Part shown: in pieces, positions 49,575-63,996 of the stretch | Numbering within the stretch: position 1 is the first letter of the stretch | Layout of the letters: each line of letters begins with the position of its first letter | From: Haloactinomyces albus | GTDB taxonomy: Bacteria > Actinomycetota > Actinomycetes > Mycobacteriales > Pseudonocardiaceae | Direction of reading: 5' to 3' | Length of the DNA: 64,000 bases | NCBI RefSeq assembly: GCF_031458135.1 | Contig: NZ_JAVDXW010000001.1 | Location: forward strand, 992,001 to 1,056,000 | Position numbers and translations under genes: made by a program | The notes under the pieces: model-generated | Seen by the model: only the letters and a program-made list of their open reading frames with translations | What the model was told of the DNA's origin: nothing | Database searches by the model: none

Positions 49575-51278
49575 TCAGCAGACGGCTCCCTCGGCCGCGG
49601 AGCCGACGAGCCGTGCGTACTTGCCCAGCACTCCGTGACGGTACTTCGGCTTCGGCGGGGCCCACCCGTCCTTGCGCCGTGCCAGTTCGTCATCGGAGAC
49701 CAGTAGGTCCAACGTCCGGTTCTTCAGGTCCAGGCGGATGGGATCCCCGTCGTTCACGAAGGCGATCGGGCCACCGTCGGTGGCTTCCGGAGCGACATGG
49801 CCGATGCACAGCCCGGTGGTGCCGCCGGAGAACCGGCCGTCGGTGAGCAGCAGAACATCCTTGCCCAGTCCGGCACCCTTGATAGCACCGGTCACGGCCA
49901 GCATCTCCCGCATGCCCGGTCCACCCCGAGGACCCTCGTAACGGATGACCACGACGTCACCTGCCTGCAGCGATCCCTCCGCCACGGCATCCATCGCAGC
50001 CTGCTCACCGTCGAAGACCCGTGCCGTGCCCTCGAAGGTCTCCACATCGAAGCCGGCGCTTTTGACCACCGCGCCTTCCGGAGCCAGCGAACCACGCATC
50101 ACCGTCAGCCCACCGGTCGGGTGCAGCGGATTGGACAGCTTGTGCACGACGTCACCGTCGAGTTCCGGTGGATCGAGTTCCGCGAGATTCTCCGCAACGG
50201 TCCTGCCGGTCACGGTCAGGCAGTCCCCGTGCAGCAGACCGGCATCGAGCAGAGCCTTCATCACCACCGGAACACCACCGATCCGGTCCACGGTGGACAT
50301 CACATGCCTGCCGAACGGTTTCACGTCCGCCAAGTGCGGGACCCGGTCACCGACGCGGTTGAAGTCCTCCAGGGTGAGATCGACATTGGCCTCCCGCGCC
50401 ACCGCGAGCAGGTGCAGCACCGCATTCGTCGATCCGCCGAAGGCCATCACCACCGCGATCGCGTTCTCGAAGGCCTCCTTCGTCATGATGCGACGTGCGG
50501 TGATCCCTTTGTCGATCAGGCCCACGACAGCCTCACCGGCCTCGTGTGCGCCCGTGTCCCGGCGTCGGTCCACCGCGGGCGGACTCGCCGACCCCGGCAC
50601 CGACATGCCGAGAGCCTCCGCCGCACACGCCATCGTGTTCGCCGTGTACATGCCACCGCAGGCGCCCTCACCGGGGCAGATGGCGCGCTCGATCTGATCC
50701 ACTCGCTCCCGGGAAATCAGCCCCCGCGCGCACGCTCCCACGGCTTCGAAGGCATCGATGAGTGTTACTTCCTCACCATCGACCTTGCCCGGAAGGATCG
50801 AGCCTGCGTAGACGAAAACCGACGCCAGGTCCAGCCGGGCAGCCGCCATCAGCATGCCGGGCAGACTCTTGTCGCATCCCGCCAGCAATACGGAGCCGTC
50901 GAGACGTTCGGCTTCCATCACGGTCTCGACCGAATCTGCGATGATCTCCCGGGACACCAGCGAATAATGCATGCCCACATGGCCCATCGAGATGCCATCG
51001 GACACGGAAATGGTGCCGAACTCCAGTGGGTAACCACTGGCCGCGTGCACACCGTCCTTACTCGCCTGCGCGAGACGCTGCAGGGAGAGGTTGCACGGCG
51101 TGATCTCGTTCCAGGACGAAGCTACTCCGATCTGCGGCTTCGCGAAGTCCTCGTCCTGCATCCCCACTGCCCGCAGCATTCCACGGGCGGCCGTTCGCTC
51201 CAGTCCCTCGGTCACCTCGTTACTACGAGGCTTCCTCGTGTTCGGTTGCGCATCGGCGGCATCGTTCTGTTCGGTCAC
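49575..51278 (-). CDS. ilvD: Dihydroxy-acid dehydratase
   Basis: 567 residues. Iron-sulfur dehydratase that makes 2-keto acids in valine, leucine and isoleucine synthesis. Signature segments are [17 protein letters not shown] (cluster cysteine and Mg site), [20 protein letters not shown] and, near the C-terminus, [26 protein letters not shown] at 51278 is preceded at 6 nt by TACAGT, so the mRNA is probably leaderless; the frame upstream to 51524 runs into the 5S gene and is rejected. It lies apart from ilvBNC, directly after the rRNA operon on the same strand. Confidence 0.96.
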   Translation of the reverse strand: MTEQNDAADAQPNTRKPRSNEVTEGLERTAARGMLRAVGMQDEDFAKPQIGVASSWNEITPCNLSLQRLAQASKDGVHAASGYPLEFGTISVSDGISMGHVGMHYSLVSREIIADSVETVMEAERLDGSVLLAGCDKSLPGMLMAAARLDLASVFVYAGSILPGKVDGEEVTLIDAFEAVGACARGLISRERVDQIERAICPGEGACGGMYTANTMACAAEALGMSVPGSASPPAVDRRRDTGAHEAGEAVVGLIDKGITARRIMTKEAFENAIAVVMAFGGSTNAVLHLLAVAREANVDLTLEDFNRVGDRVPHLADVKPFGRHVMSTVDRIGGVPVVMKALLDAGLLHGDCLTVTGRTVAENLAELDPPELDGDVVHKLSNPLHPTGGLTVMRGSLAPEGAVVKSAGFDVETFEGTARVFDGEQAAMDAVAEGSLQAGDVVVIRYEGPRGGPGMREMLAVTGAIKGAGLGKDVLLLTDGRFSGGTTGLCIGHVAPEATDGGPIAFVNDGDPIRLDLKNRTLDLLVSDDELARRKDGWAPPKPKYRHGVLGKYARLVGSAAEGAVC

Positions 51279-51343
51279 ACCCCGACTGTAATCCGTGGGA
51301 GTGGTCGGGCTCGAGCCAGGTCGGTGCTGGTTGGGGGTGGATG

Positions 51344-51383
51344 AAAAAGGTGGAGCCCCCCGAGCGGATCGGGGGGCTCCACC
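51344..51383 (-). terminator. rRNA operon terminator
   Basis: A perfect 15-bp stem, GGTGGAGCCCCCCGA and TCGGGGGGCTCCACC (51349-51383) with loop of 5, followed on the minus strand by five T. It lies just beyond the 5S gene. Confidence 0.93.
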
Positions 51384-51390
51384 TGTGTTG

Positions 51391-51506
51391 GGGGTCGGCG
51401 GTGTCCTACTCTCCCACACCCGTGGGGGTGCAGTACCATCGGCGCTGGCGGGCTTAGCTTCCGGGTTCGGGATGGGACCGGGCGTGTCCCCGCCGCTATG
51501 ACCACC
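51391..51506 (-). rRNA. rrf: 5S ribosomal RNA
   Basis: The minus strand reads GGTGGTCATAGCGGCGGGGA at the 5' end, then CCCGGTCCCATCCCGAACCC and finally GGAGAGTAGGACACCGCCGA, the typical actinobacterial 5S. About 116 nt; ends are approximate by a few bases. Confidence 0.95.
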
Positions 51507-51604
51507 GACTCGTTCTGGCCACACAGTCTAGCCCATGGCCAGTGTGTGGAGTTTATGGGGGTGGTTGTTGTTTCAGATCCGTATAGTGGATGCGCACCCT
51601 GGGT

Positions 51605-56523
<4,919 letters not shown>

Positions 56524-57069
56524 GGATCATTCAACAACCCCAGCAGAAACACACCCCACAACAGGGCATGCCCCAAAAAAACAAAACCGAAAAAACGGTC
56601 CGCATCAAACACAAAACCATCGGCACACTGTTGAGTTCTCAAAGAACACACCCACCACACGGCAGGCCCGCAATAACCGCTTGCTGCACCGAAAACCCTA
56701 GCAAACCCACCAGCAACCCACCCAAAGGGGGGTCACCCGAACCGGCCCACCGAGCTCTCACCACGCCACATTCCCACACCGGAAACCCAGCACCGCAACA
56801 ACACGCTCACCGCATATTAACCTTGCTCCGCTGAAACAGCCCAACCAAACCGGAAACCAATCCCGCCGGACCGCCATTCACCGTAACAAACACCCGAAAC
56901 CACCCAAAAACCCAGGAAGCAACCGGCCACCAACACCCGACCCGACTCACACCGGCTCGTTCCGTGCTGACAACGAAAACTCTACACATCCCCGAACCCA
57001 CCCCCCACACCCACCCCCCCACAACCCACAAAACACCAGCACAACCCCCCATTAACACCACATCAACGA
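56524..57069 (-). promoter_or_regulatory. rRNA operon promoter and leader region
   Basis: 546 bp without a gene between 16S and the next coding region. On the minus strand TAGAGT (56984-56979) and TAATAT (56819-56814, with a possible TTGGGC -35 19 nt ahead) are candidate -10 boxes of tandem promoters. Nearer to 16S, TTCTTTGAGAACTCAACAGT (about 56630-56650) is the conserved boxA-like/processing segment of actinobacterial rRNA leaders. The region has unusually long C-rich/A-rich strand asymmetry on the plus strand around 56990-57060. Confidence 0.65.
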
Positions 57070-60000
57070 TTACTCCACGGGACGCAGCCACAGCTTTACG
57101 GTGCTCGCGGCCCCCGCAGCTCCGATGGCTTCCAGGAGCTCGTCTGCCGAGACCGCTTCCGATCTCCCGACGGGCACGAACTCGTAGCCCCATGTGCCGA
57201 ACTCCCGGAGAGCCGCCGCCGGGTCGTCACCCAGCTCAGCCACACCATCAGGCGTGAACGAGCACACAACGGAGGGACGGTCACGCTGCAACAGGTGGCT
57301 CATCCCCTGCAGAATTCGATGCACTCGGCTTCCGACATCGATGTGCACCACCGACAGCCGACGGTCGGTCACCACGAGCTGGTTCTCCAACTCCTGGTCC
57401 AATCGAACGCCGTGTACCCGCGCGTTCCCATCCGGTTCGGCATCTTCTCCGGCAAGGTCCGTACGCACGTGGAGACCGCCTGAAGCGGGCCATTCGACAG
57501 TCAACTCGCCCGGCGAGTCCCAGGCCACGCTTCGGAGCAGCGTCAATCGCCCACCGGTGCCCTCCGGCACGTTGATCTCCACATTGCGCCGCAACAGCCG
57601 ACTCTCCCGCTCACACGGCTCGACGGCGACCACGGCTCCGCTGTTGCCCAGGCGGCTCAACACGCGAACGGTTTGGTAACCGACATAGGCCCCGACGTCG
57701 AGAAACACTCCCTCGGGTTCCAGCAGTGCATCGATCAGTGCGGAGACCTCGCCGTCCCAGGTCGCATGCGAGGACAGCCACGGCAGCATCCGGTTGTCCT
57801 CCGAGGGCAGGCGGAGCAAACCGGCATCGCACACCACCGGCGTACTGGTGTCGTCGCCCGTGTCCGTACTGCGCTCGTGTTCCCGCAACAGAATCCGCTG
57901 CAGGACGTCGGTGCGGTGCAGTGCGTGGGACGCGTCGTGAGTCGCGTTCTGCAGCCCCGTTTCGAGTTTCCGCTCCTGGGAGTGCTTCGTCTCCGACCAC
58001 TCCCGCTCCAGGTTGTCGATGCGATCCAGCGTCTTTTCCACCGCGCCGGTCAGGCGATCCAGACGTTCGGTCAGTGCCTCGATCCGATCATCGCCCGCAC
58101 TGCTTTCCGAGGTGAGGTCTTCCTCGATCCCACGGAGTCTGCGCTGCTGATCGACAAGATCGGTCCTGACTCGGACCATCCCGTCGTCGGTGCCGACAAG
58201 CTGTGCACCGAGCTGGTCCTGCCGCTGCTCGAGGCGAGCGAGTTCGGCACGCAGAGCTTCGACATCGAGCTCCTCGCCGGTGCCGGACTGACGCCGCAGC
58301 AGCTCGGCGGCAGTCTGCTCCACACCGTCGATCAGGGAACGCATGATGTCGCGAATATGCTCGTCATAGTGGCCGAGCGCTTTCAGCACAGCCTTGCGCA
58401 GAGCCGGAGCCATCGAGCTGCGGGCGCCGGCACTCACCTCGGGGGGCCGGTGCAGGGCATGCCGGGCGATCAACAGCGGATGCAATGGATCGTCCTGCCT
58501 GCCGTTACGGTCCTCGGCCCACTTCGTTCGCCAACTCCGGTACGCCTGCTCCACCCGGTCGCGCAGTCCCTCCCCCGCCCGTGTCGGGCTGTACTCGGTC
58601 AGCAGGCGCTCCCTGGCGGCGGCCCCGAAAGCGGCGGTCTCGTCAGGGGAGCTCGCCATCTCCGCGAGCAGAGCAGCAGCGGCATCGATATCCGGTTCAC
58701 CCGCATTCTGGCAGGGCACAAGTTTGGTTCCCGGCTCACCGAGTAGTTCCGCAACGGCCCCGTGATCACTGGCCACAGTGGGGATCGCCTGTGCCGCCAT
58801 CTCGAGCAGGCGCAGTGCGTAGCGGTCACCGCCCACACCACCTTCGGCACGGTGCAGGGAGACCACACAGTCGGACGCCGCGGGCACGGCACCGTCCGGT
58901 TCCTCCTCCAGCAACATGATGCGCGGGTCCGTGGTGGTGGCCAGCCGAAGGCGCTCGGCCTCTTCCGGATGGTCGGCTGCCTCGCTGACCGAGATGAGCA
59001 GTCGCACGTCCGCACGGTCGGGAAACGCCGCGAGGAACGCGTTGACCAGACCGAGCGCATTGCCCTGCCACTCGTCGGCATGATCGACGAAGGCCCCGAG
59101 GACGAACTCGCCGCCCAGGCCGTACCGCGCACGCACCTGCTCACGAGTCGCGGGCTCGACACGGCCGGCATCCGGCAGCGGGAGTGTGGCAACACCCACG
59201 CCGACCTGCCCGGCACGCCGTCCGGCACGTCGACTGGTCTCCGACAGCACCCATGTTTCGGTACTGCCGGTGCGGCCCGTCGGGGAGGCAGCCCGGCCAT
59301 GCCCGGCATGATCGAGATGCCCATCGGGCAGAACGTCGATCACGTAACGCCCCGCAGGAACCGGGAGATCGGTATCGCATCGCAGCACCACCGGATAGTA
59401 CGGCGTGTCGGCGGACGGGAGCCCGGAAGCTCGCACCGCTGCTCGGACGAGTTCGGCCAACCGACCCGTTCCCAGCACTGCAACACCGAGCTGGTCGACC
59501 ATCGTCACACGTCGATCGTCCGCCTCCTGGTGCACGGCAGCAGGCGGAATCCGATTGCTCGCGACCCCCACCCCGGCGCACCACTCGTGGAACGAGGCAG
59601 CATCGGCGCCGAAGGGGGCCGGGTAGTCGCGCTGAAGCAGCGGATCATCGGCCCAGACCGCGGCGATCCAGCGTGACGCGCCCGCGGCCCGCTGCCATTC
59701 GTCGTCGGCGGCACACGCCCATTCCAGAAACGACGACACCGCATCGGCATGGTCCCGCGGCGGCTCGAAAGGACTCGCCGGAACCCTTTCGCCCGTTTGC
59801 TCGGCCTGTGCCCAGGCGTGCCGGTATGCACTGCGCAGCGCGGTCGGCACCGTGGTTCCGTTCGGCAGAGCCTCGAAAGGGTGGGACTGCTGCCGGGTAT
59901 ACCCGGCTTCCACCAGCGCATTGCGGTATCCGGCGCACAGTCGTGCCAGCAGCGGATGTTCCGACAGCAGTACGCGCGGTTGGTCAGCGTAGGTCACCGA

Positions 60001-60894
60001 CAGCAGCCAGGGCCGTTGTGGCTCGAAACCATCGAAGTGCACCGTGCGCAGCAGGTGACCATCCACCTGGTACCGACCGTCCGCCGAGACCTCCAGCACT
60101 CGCTGGGCGGCGTTGAACGCGGACACACCGATACCGGGATCACGAAGAACCTGATGATCCACCAGCGCGGAGGCGCCTTCCAAAAACGTGGCCACAGCAC
60201 TCGGCTCGGCCAGTACCTGCTCCGCCCACACGGTGAGGAACCGCTCGCTGCCGGGGCTCACGGCGAGCATGTTCGGGTCGAAGGTCCCGGACTCGGCCAG
60301 GTCGGTTGTGCTGGGACGCAGGCCGTCGACGAACAGCGGGCGCAGCACCTTCGGCACCAATGCCACCGGCCGTTGGGGAGTCAGTGCCGCCGCCACGTCG
60401 TCGAAACCACCGAAGACCCGCACACAGGGTTCCAGGGAGAACACACAGGCAGCGGATTCCCACAGCAGGCGAGCGAGCAGGCGCGGGCGCAGTACCGCGC
60501 GGAGTTGCTCGGCGGTGCACGCCATCGCCAGGCGGGCGAACTCCACGGCGTCCACGCCGATGTCCTCCGGTGTCAGGACCTCGGCGTGTTCCTGAGCACC
60601 GATATCCTCCGGCCGTTCCGGCAGCAGGATGACGAATCGGGCACCGGGATGGCTGCTCAGGAACGAGTCGCGCACCACCCGTGCAGCGGGCAGTTGATCC
60701 CGGCAAGCAACCGTGCAGCCGAGCAACGGCGTCGCGGGGCCATCGAAGGTCCCGGGGGATTCCCCGGGAGTCTCCGACGGCCATTCCGGCTCGTCGAGCA
60801 TCTCCTCCGGCCGCGGCGAGAGCTCGGACTGCGAGGTGGGCTCCGGGGCACTCGGCTCACCGGAGGATTCGTAAGGGACCTGGCGATCAGTCAC
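57070..60894 (-). CDS. Glycosyltransferase / coiled-coil / FkbM methyltransferase fusion
   Basis: 1274 residues from GTG 60894 (another GTG at 60900). Order: acidic Pro/Glu-rich N-tail (1-53); a GT-A-like domain starting LLGCTVACRDQLPAARVV and SHPGARFVILLPE (about 55-300); a second glycosyltransferase region of GT4 type (about 480-820) with FVDHADEWQGNALGLVNAFL, SDCVVSLHRAEGG and LLEMAAQAIPTVASDHG; a coiled coil (about 890-1010, heptads such as RLEQRQDQLGAQLVG and DRIEALTERLDRL); and a C-terminal FkbM SAM methyltransferase (about 1060-1240, VFLDVGAYVGYQTVRVL, VAVEPCERESRLLRRNVEI). It probably builds and methylates a surface glycan, with the coiled coil setting spacing. No signal or membrane span. 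It follows glnA2 by 62 nt. Exact substrates unknown. Confidence 0.82.
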   Translation of the reverse strand: MTDRQVPYESSGEPSAPEPTSQSELSPRPEEMLDEPEWPSETPGESPGTFDGPATPLLGCTVACRDQLPAARVVRDSFLSSHPGARFVILLPERPEDIGAQEHAEVLTPEDIGVDAVEFARLAMACTAEQLRAVLRPRLLARLLWESAACVFSLEPCVRVFGGFDDVAAALTPQRPVALVPKVLRPLFVDGLRPSTTDLAESGTFDPNMLAVSPGSERFLTVWAEQVLAEPSAVATFLEGASALVDHQVLRDPGIGVSAFNAAQRVLEVSADGRYQVDGHLLRTVHFDGFEPQRPWLLSVTYADQPRVLLSEHPLLARLCAGYRNALVEAGYTRQQSHPFEALPNGTTVPTALRSAYRHAWAQAEQTGERVPASPFEPPRDHADAVSSFLEWACAADDEWQRAAGASRWIAAVWADDPLLQRDYPAPFGADAASFHEWCAGVGVASNRIPPAAVHQEADDRRVTMVDQLGVAVLGTGRLAELVRAAVRASGLPSADTPYYPVVLRCDTDLPVPAGRYVIDVLPDGHLDHAGHGRAASPTGRTGSTETWVLSETSRRAGRRAGQVGVGVATLPLPDAGRVEPATREQVRARYGLGGEFVLGAFVDHADEWQGNALGLVNAFLAAFPDRADVRLLISVSEAADHPEEAERLRLATTTDPRIMLLEEEPDGAVPAASDCVVSLHRAEGGVGGDRYALRLLEMAAQAIPTVASDHGAVAELLGEPGTKLVPCQNAGEPDIDAAAALLAEMASSPDETAAFGAAARERLLTEYSPTRAGEGLRDRVEQAYRSWRTKWAEDRNGRQDDPLHPLLIARHALHRPPEVSAGARSSMAPALRKAVLKALGHYDEHIRDIMRSLIDGVEQTAAELLRRQSGTGEELDVEALRAELARLEQRQDQLGAQLVGTDDGMVRVRTDLVDQQRRLRGIEEDLTSESSAGDDRIEALTERLDRLTGAVEKTLDRIDNLEREWSETKHSQERKLETGLQNATHDASHALHRTDVLQRILLREHERSTDTGDDTSTPVVCDAGLLRLPSEDNRMLPWLSSHATWDGEVSALIDALLEPEGVFLDVGAYVGYQTVRVLSRLGNSGAVVAVEPCERESRLLRRNVEINVPEGTGGRLTLLRSVAWDSPGELTVEWPASGGLHVRTDLAGEDAEPDGNARVHGVRLDQELENQLVVTDRRLSVVHIDVGSRVHRILQGMSHLLQRDRPSVVCSFTPDGVAELGDDPAAALREFGTWGYEFVPVGRSEAVSADELLEAIGAAGAASTVKLWLRPVE

Positions 60895-60956
60895 GTGCAC
60901 GAACGTACCGCCGCATGCCCACCGGAAAACGGACCACCTATCGGACCACCGATCCG

Positions 60957-62300
60957 TCACAGCATCGGCATCAACGTGCGCAACTCGTAGGGCGTGACAT
61001 GGCTGCGGTAGGCGTCCCACTCGTCGCGCTTGTTGCGCAGGAAGAAGTCGAACACGTGCTCACCGAGAGTCTCGGCCACCAACTCGGAGGACTCCATCAC
61101 ACTGAGCGCTTCGCTGAGGTTTTGCGGCAGGCTCGCATACCCGGCGGCCTTGCGTTCGCCCTCGGTGAGTGACCACACGTCGTCCTCGGTGGCCGGGGAC
61201 AGTTCGTAACCCTTCTGCACTCCCTGCAGGCCCGCTGCCAGGATCACCGCGTAGGCGAGGTAGGGATTGCACGCCGCGTCGAGGTTGCGTATCTCCACCC
61301 GGCGCGACGAGGACTTGCCCGGAGAATACATCGGAACCCGCACCAGCGCGGATCGGTTGGCGTGGCCCCAGCACACTGCGGTCGGGGCCTCACCGCCGAC
61401 GACCAACCGCTTGTACGAGTTCACCCACTGGTTCGTGACCGCGCTGATCTCCCTGGCGTGCCGGAGGATTCCGGCGACGAAGGCACGGCCGGTCTCGGAC
61501 AGTTCGAAGGGGTCCTCGGGATGGTAGAACGCATTCTGATCACCCTCGAACAGGCTGATGTGGGTGTGCATCCCCGAGCCGGGTTGGGCGCTGAACGGCT
61601 TGGGCATGAACGACGCGCGCACCCCCTGGGTCAGTGCGACTTCCTTGACGACGTAACGGAAGGTCATCACGTTGTCGGCCATCGTCAACGCGTCGGCATA
61701 GCGCAGGTCGATCTCCTGCTGACCGGGTGCTCCCTCGTGGTGACTGAACTCCACCGAGATGCCCATGGCCTCCAGCGTTTCGATGGCGTTGCGCCGGAAG
61801 TGCGGGGCGGCATCGTGGCTGGCCTGGTCGAAGTAGCCACCCGAGTCGGCCGGGGTCGGCTCGGTGCCGTCGGTGGGCAGATCCTTGAGCAGGAAAAACT
61901 CGATCTCCGGGTGCACGTAGCAGGTGAATCCCGCCTCGGTCGCCTTGGACAGGGTGCGACGCAGGACGTGGCGTGGATCGGCCCAGGCCGGCGATCCGTC
62001 GGGCATGGTGATGTCGCACAACATCCGGGCCGAATAATGCTCGCCATCCGGAGTCTCCCAGGGCAGCACCTGGAAGGTGCTGGGATCGGGCTTGGCGACC
62101 ATGTCGGATTCGTAGATCCGGGAGAATCCCTCGATGGCCGAGCCGTCGAACCCGATGCCCTCGGCGAAGGCGCCCTCCAGTTCGGCGGGCGAAATCGCCA
62201 CCGACTTGAGGATGCCGAGGACATCGGTGAACCAGAGCCGCACGAAGCGGATGTCGCGTTCCTCCAGGGTGCGGAGTACGAACTCCTGCTGACGGGTCAT
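60957..62300 (-). CDS. glnA2: Glutamine synthetase-like enzyme, GlnA2 type
   Basis: 447 residues. The opening RQQEFVLRTLEERDIRFVRLWFTDVLG, DGSAIEGFSRIYESDM, the metal-site PEIEFFLL, HHEGAPGQQEIDLRY and PGSGMHTHISLFEG, and KPFSAQPG are those of actinobacterial GlnA2. Instead of the adenylylated tyrosine motif of GlnA1 (NLYDLPPE) it reads ASLPQNLSEAL, so GlnE control is not expected. GlnA2 is a minor glutamine synthetase in mycobacteria and a gamma-glutamylpolyamine synthetase in Streptomyces; either is possible. ATG 62300 overlaps the stop of a 37-codon ORF. Beside a TAP-type hydrolase, as with Rv2222c/Rv2223c. Confidence 0.93.
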   Translation of the reverse strand: MTRQQEFVLRTLEERDIRFVRLWFTDVLGILKSVAISPAELEGAFAEGIGFDGSAIEGFSRIYESDMVAKPDPSTFQVLPWETPDGEHYSARMLCDITMPDGSPAWADPRHVLRRTLSKATEAGFTCYVHPEIEFFLLKDLPTDGTEPTPADSGGYFDQASHDAAPHFRRNAIETLEAMGISVEFSHHEGAPGQQEIDLRYADALTMADNVMTFRYVVKEVALTQGVRASFMPKPFSAQPGSGMHTHISLFEGDQNAFYHPEDPFELSETGRAFVAGILRHAREISAVTNQWVNSYKRLVVGGEAPTAVCWGHANRSALVRVPMYSPGKSSSRRVEIRNLDAACNPYLAYAVILAAGLQGVQKGYELSPATEDDVWSLTEGERKAAGYASLPQNLSEALSVMESSELVAETLGEHVFDFFLRNKRDEWDAYRSHVTPYELRTLMPML

Positions 62301-62410
62301 GCCCCGCAGCCTAAAGCCTCCAGCGGGCATTCACCGCAGCCGTACCCGTGCCACGGCCGTTCCCACGGTCCCGTCGCGAGTTCCTTGCGGGCCTGTCGCG
62401 ATAGGGCCAT
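62297..62410 (-). CDS. Possible 37-residue coupled ORF between the hydrolase and glnA2
   Basis: ATG at 62410 shares a base with the TGA of the hydrolase gene (TGATG) and its own TGA overlaps the ATG of glnA2 (ATGA), so it fills the gap exactly. The peptide starts MALSRQARKELATG and ends CGECPLEALGCGA, with three cysteines in the last 13 residues and three Trp/Tyr-rich positions before. Such exact double coupling suggests that it is translated, either as a small protein or as a bridge giving translational coupling to glnA2. No family recognised; chance is not excluded in GC-rich DNA. Confidence 0.45.
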   Translation of the reverse strand: MALSRQARKELATGPWERPWHGYGCGECPLEALGCGA

Positions 62411-63996
62411 CAGCTCGTGCAACGAGTCCCCTCCTGCGGCGGCTTCAGGTCCACCAGGTACCGGATACCCGCCCTGTTCACACACGCGTTGCCCTGTAGA
62501 AACACAGTGTGCTGCGTGCCTTCGAAGGTCAACAAGCGGGCACCGAGCGCGTTGGCGAGCCGCTTCCCGGCCGCATACGGCGTGGCCGGGTCACCCGTGG
62601 TGGAGATGACCAGTGTCGTCGGCAGTTTCGCCGGGTCGGGTGGCACTTCGTCCGCAGTGACCGGCACGGGCCAGAACGCACACACCCCTCGAGCCGCGCT
62701 CGGTGGATGACCGTCGTCCAGGAACGGCGCCGCCTGCTCATAGCGCCGGTCGGCCTTGCGCAACCGCGCACGGTCGGTCAGTCGCGGGTCGTCCACGCAA
62801 CGCACCGCGTTGAAGGCGTCCGTGAGACCCGAGTAGTGCCCGTTCGGTCCCCGCCCGTAGTAGGAGTCGGCCAGCGCCATCAGGATCCGTCCCTGCCCTC
62901 GCGTCAGTTGGAGCAGGCCGCTGTTGAGCCGTTCCCACAGGCGCTTCGAGTACAGCGCCTGGATAGTACCGGTCGTGGCATCCGAATAGGACAGTTTGCG
63001 TCCCTCGCCCACCGCGACCGGCTGCTCCAGCAGGGGCCGGGTCAACTGCTGGTACACGGTCACCGCACGCGAGGGGTCGTCACCGAGTGCGCAGGCCTCC
63101 TGCCGGGAACACCAAGCCGCGAACGCCTCGAAGGCCTGCTGAAAACCGGCCCCCTGGGCGACGAGTTCGGCCACCTTGCCCTGGTCGGGATCCATGGCAC
63201 CGTCGAGCACCATCGCGCGGACATTGCCCGGGAACTGCTCGGCGTACTCCGCGCCGATCCGAGTGCCGTAGGAGAAGCCGAGGTAGGTCAGCTTCTTGTC
63301 ACCGAGGGCCGAGCGGAGCACGTCCATGTCCTTGGCGACATCGCGAGTTCCCATGTTGGCCAGCATCGTGGTTCCGCTGCGTTGCGCGCACTTGCGTGCA
63401 TAGGCGCGGTGCTCGCGTTCGGTCTGTGCGATCCCGGCGGGTGAGGTGTCCGCGTCGGAGTCGAGTCGTTCGGCGTCGCGCTCGGCGTCGGTCAGACAGT
63501 CCACCTGGGGTTCGCTGGCGCCGATTCCTCGGGGGTCGAAGCCGACCAGGTCGAACCGAGCACCGAGTTCCGTGTTCGAGACCGCGCCTGCCAGCCCGGC
63601 TGCCATGAGCATGCCGGACGCACCGGGGCCACCGGGGTTGACGACCAACGAACCGATGCGGTGCGCGGGGTCACCCGCCGGTTTACGCAATACGCCGAGT
63701 GTGATCGTCTTCCCCTGCGGTGCGGAGTAGTCCATCGGAACCGTCAGCCGGGCACACTCGATCGAACGGTTCCGGAAGGCCGCGCGGGACCGCCCGGTGG
63801 TCGCGTATTCCGCACACGGTCCCCATGTCAGGGACTGGCCGTAGTATTCCTTCAGATCAGGGGGCACCGCTCCGGCCGGTCCTCTGCTCTCGGTGTGCAG
63901 CTGCGGTGTTCCCGGCTCCTCGGACGGGCTCGGACTACAGGCGACGACGCTGCCGAGCAGGAGGAATGTCACGAGCACGGTCGGTAGGCGAGTCAC
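62410..63996 (-). CDS. Secreted lipoprotein alpha/beta hydrolase, TAP-type peptidase
   Basis: 528 residues from a GTG at 63996, close to the window edge. Signal peptide with lipobox SVVAC (C20). Catalytic features: GSLVVNPGGPGASG (oxyanion), FDLVGFDPRGIGAS, nucleophile Ser242 in LTYLGFSYGTRIGAEYA, Asp in ISTTGDPATPYAAG and His in GTQHTVFL; the C-terminal part (about 415-525) is the TAP-like domain of tripeptidyl aminopeptidases. Related to SlpD/SlpE of Streptomyces and to Rv2223c/Rv2224c (CaeA), which also lie beside glnA2 in M. tuberculosis. Likely an extracellular aminopeptidase or esterase. Confidence 0.92.
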   Translation of the reverse strand: MTRLPTVLVTFLLLGSVVACSPSPSEEPGTPQLHTESRGPAGAVPPDLKEYYGQSLTWGPCAEYATTGRSRAAFRNRSIECARLTVPMDYSAPQGKTITLGVLRKPAGDPAHRIGSLVVNPGGPGASGMLMAAGLAGAVSNTELGARFDLVGFDPRGIGASEPQVDCLTDAERDAERLDSDADTSPAGIAQTEREHRAYARKCAQRSGTTMLANMGTRDVAKDMDVLRSALGDKKLTYLGFSYGTRIGAEYAEQFPGNVRAMVLDGAMDPDQGKVAELVAQGAGFQQAFEAFAAWCSRQEACALGDDPSRAVTVYQQLTRPLLEQPVAVGEGRKLSYSDATTGTIQALYSKRLWERLNSGLLQLTRGQGRILMALADSYYGRGPNGHYSGLTDAFNAVRCVDDPRLTDRARLRKADRRYEQAAPFLDDGHPPSAARGVCAFWPVPVTADEVPPDPAKLPTTLVISTTGDPATPYAAGKRLANALGARLLTFEGTQHTVFLQGNACVNRAGIRYLVDLKPPQEGTRCTS

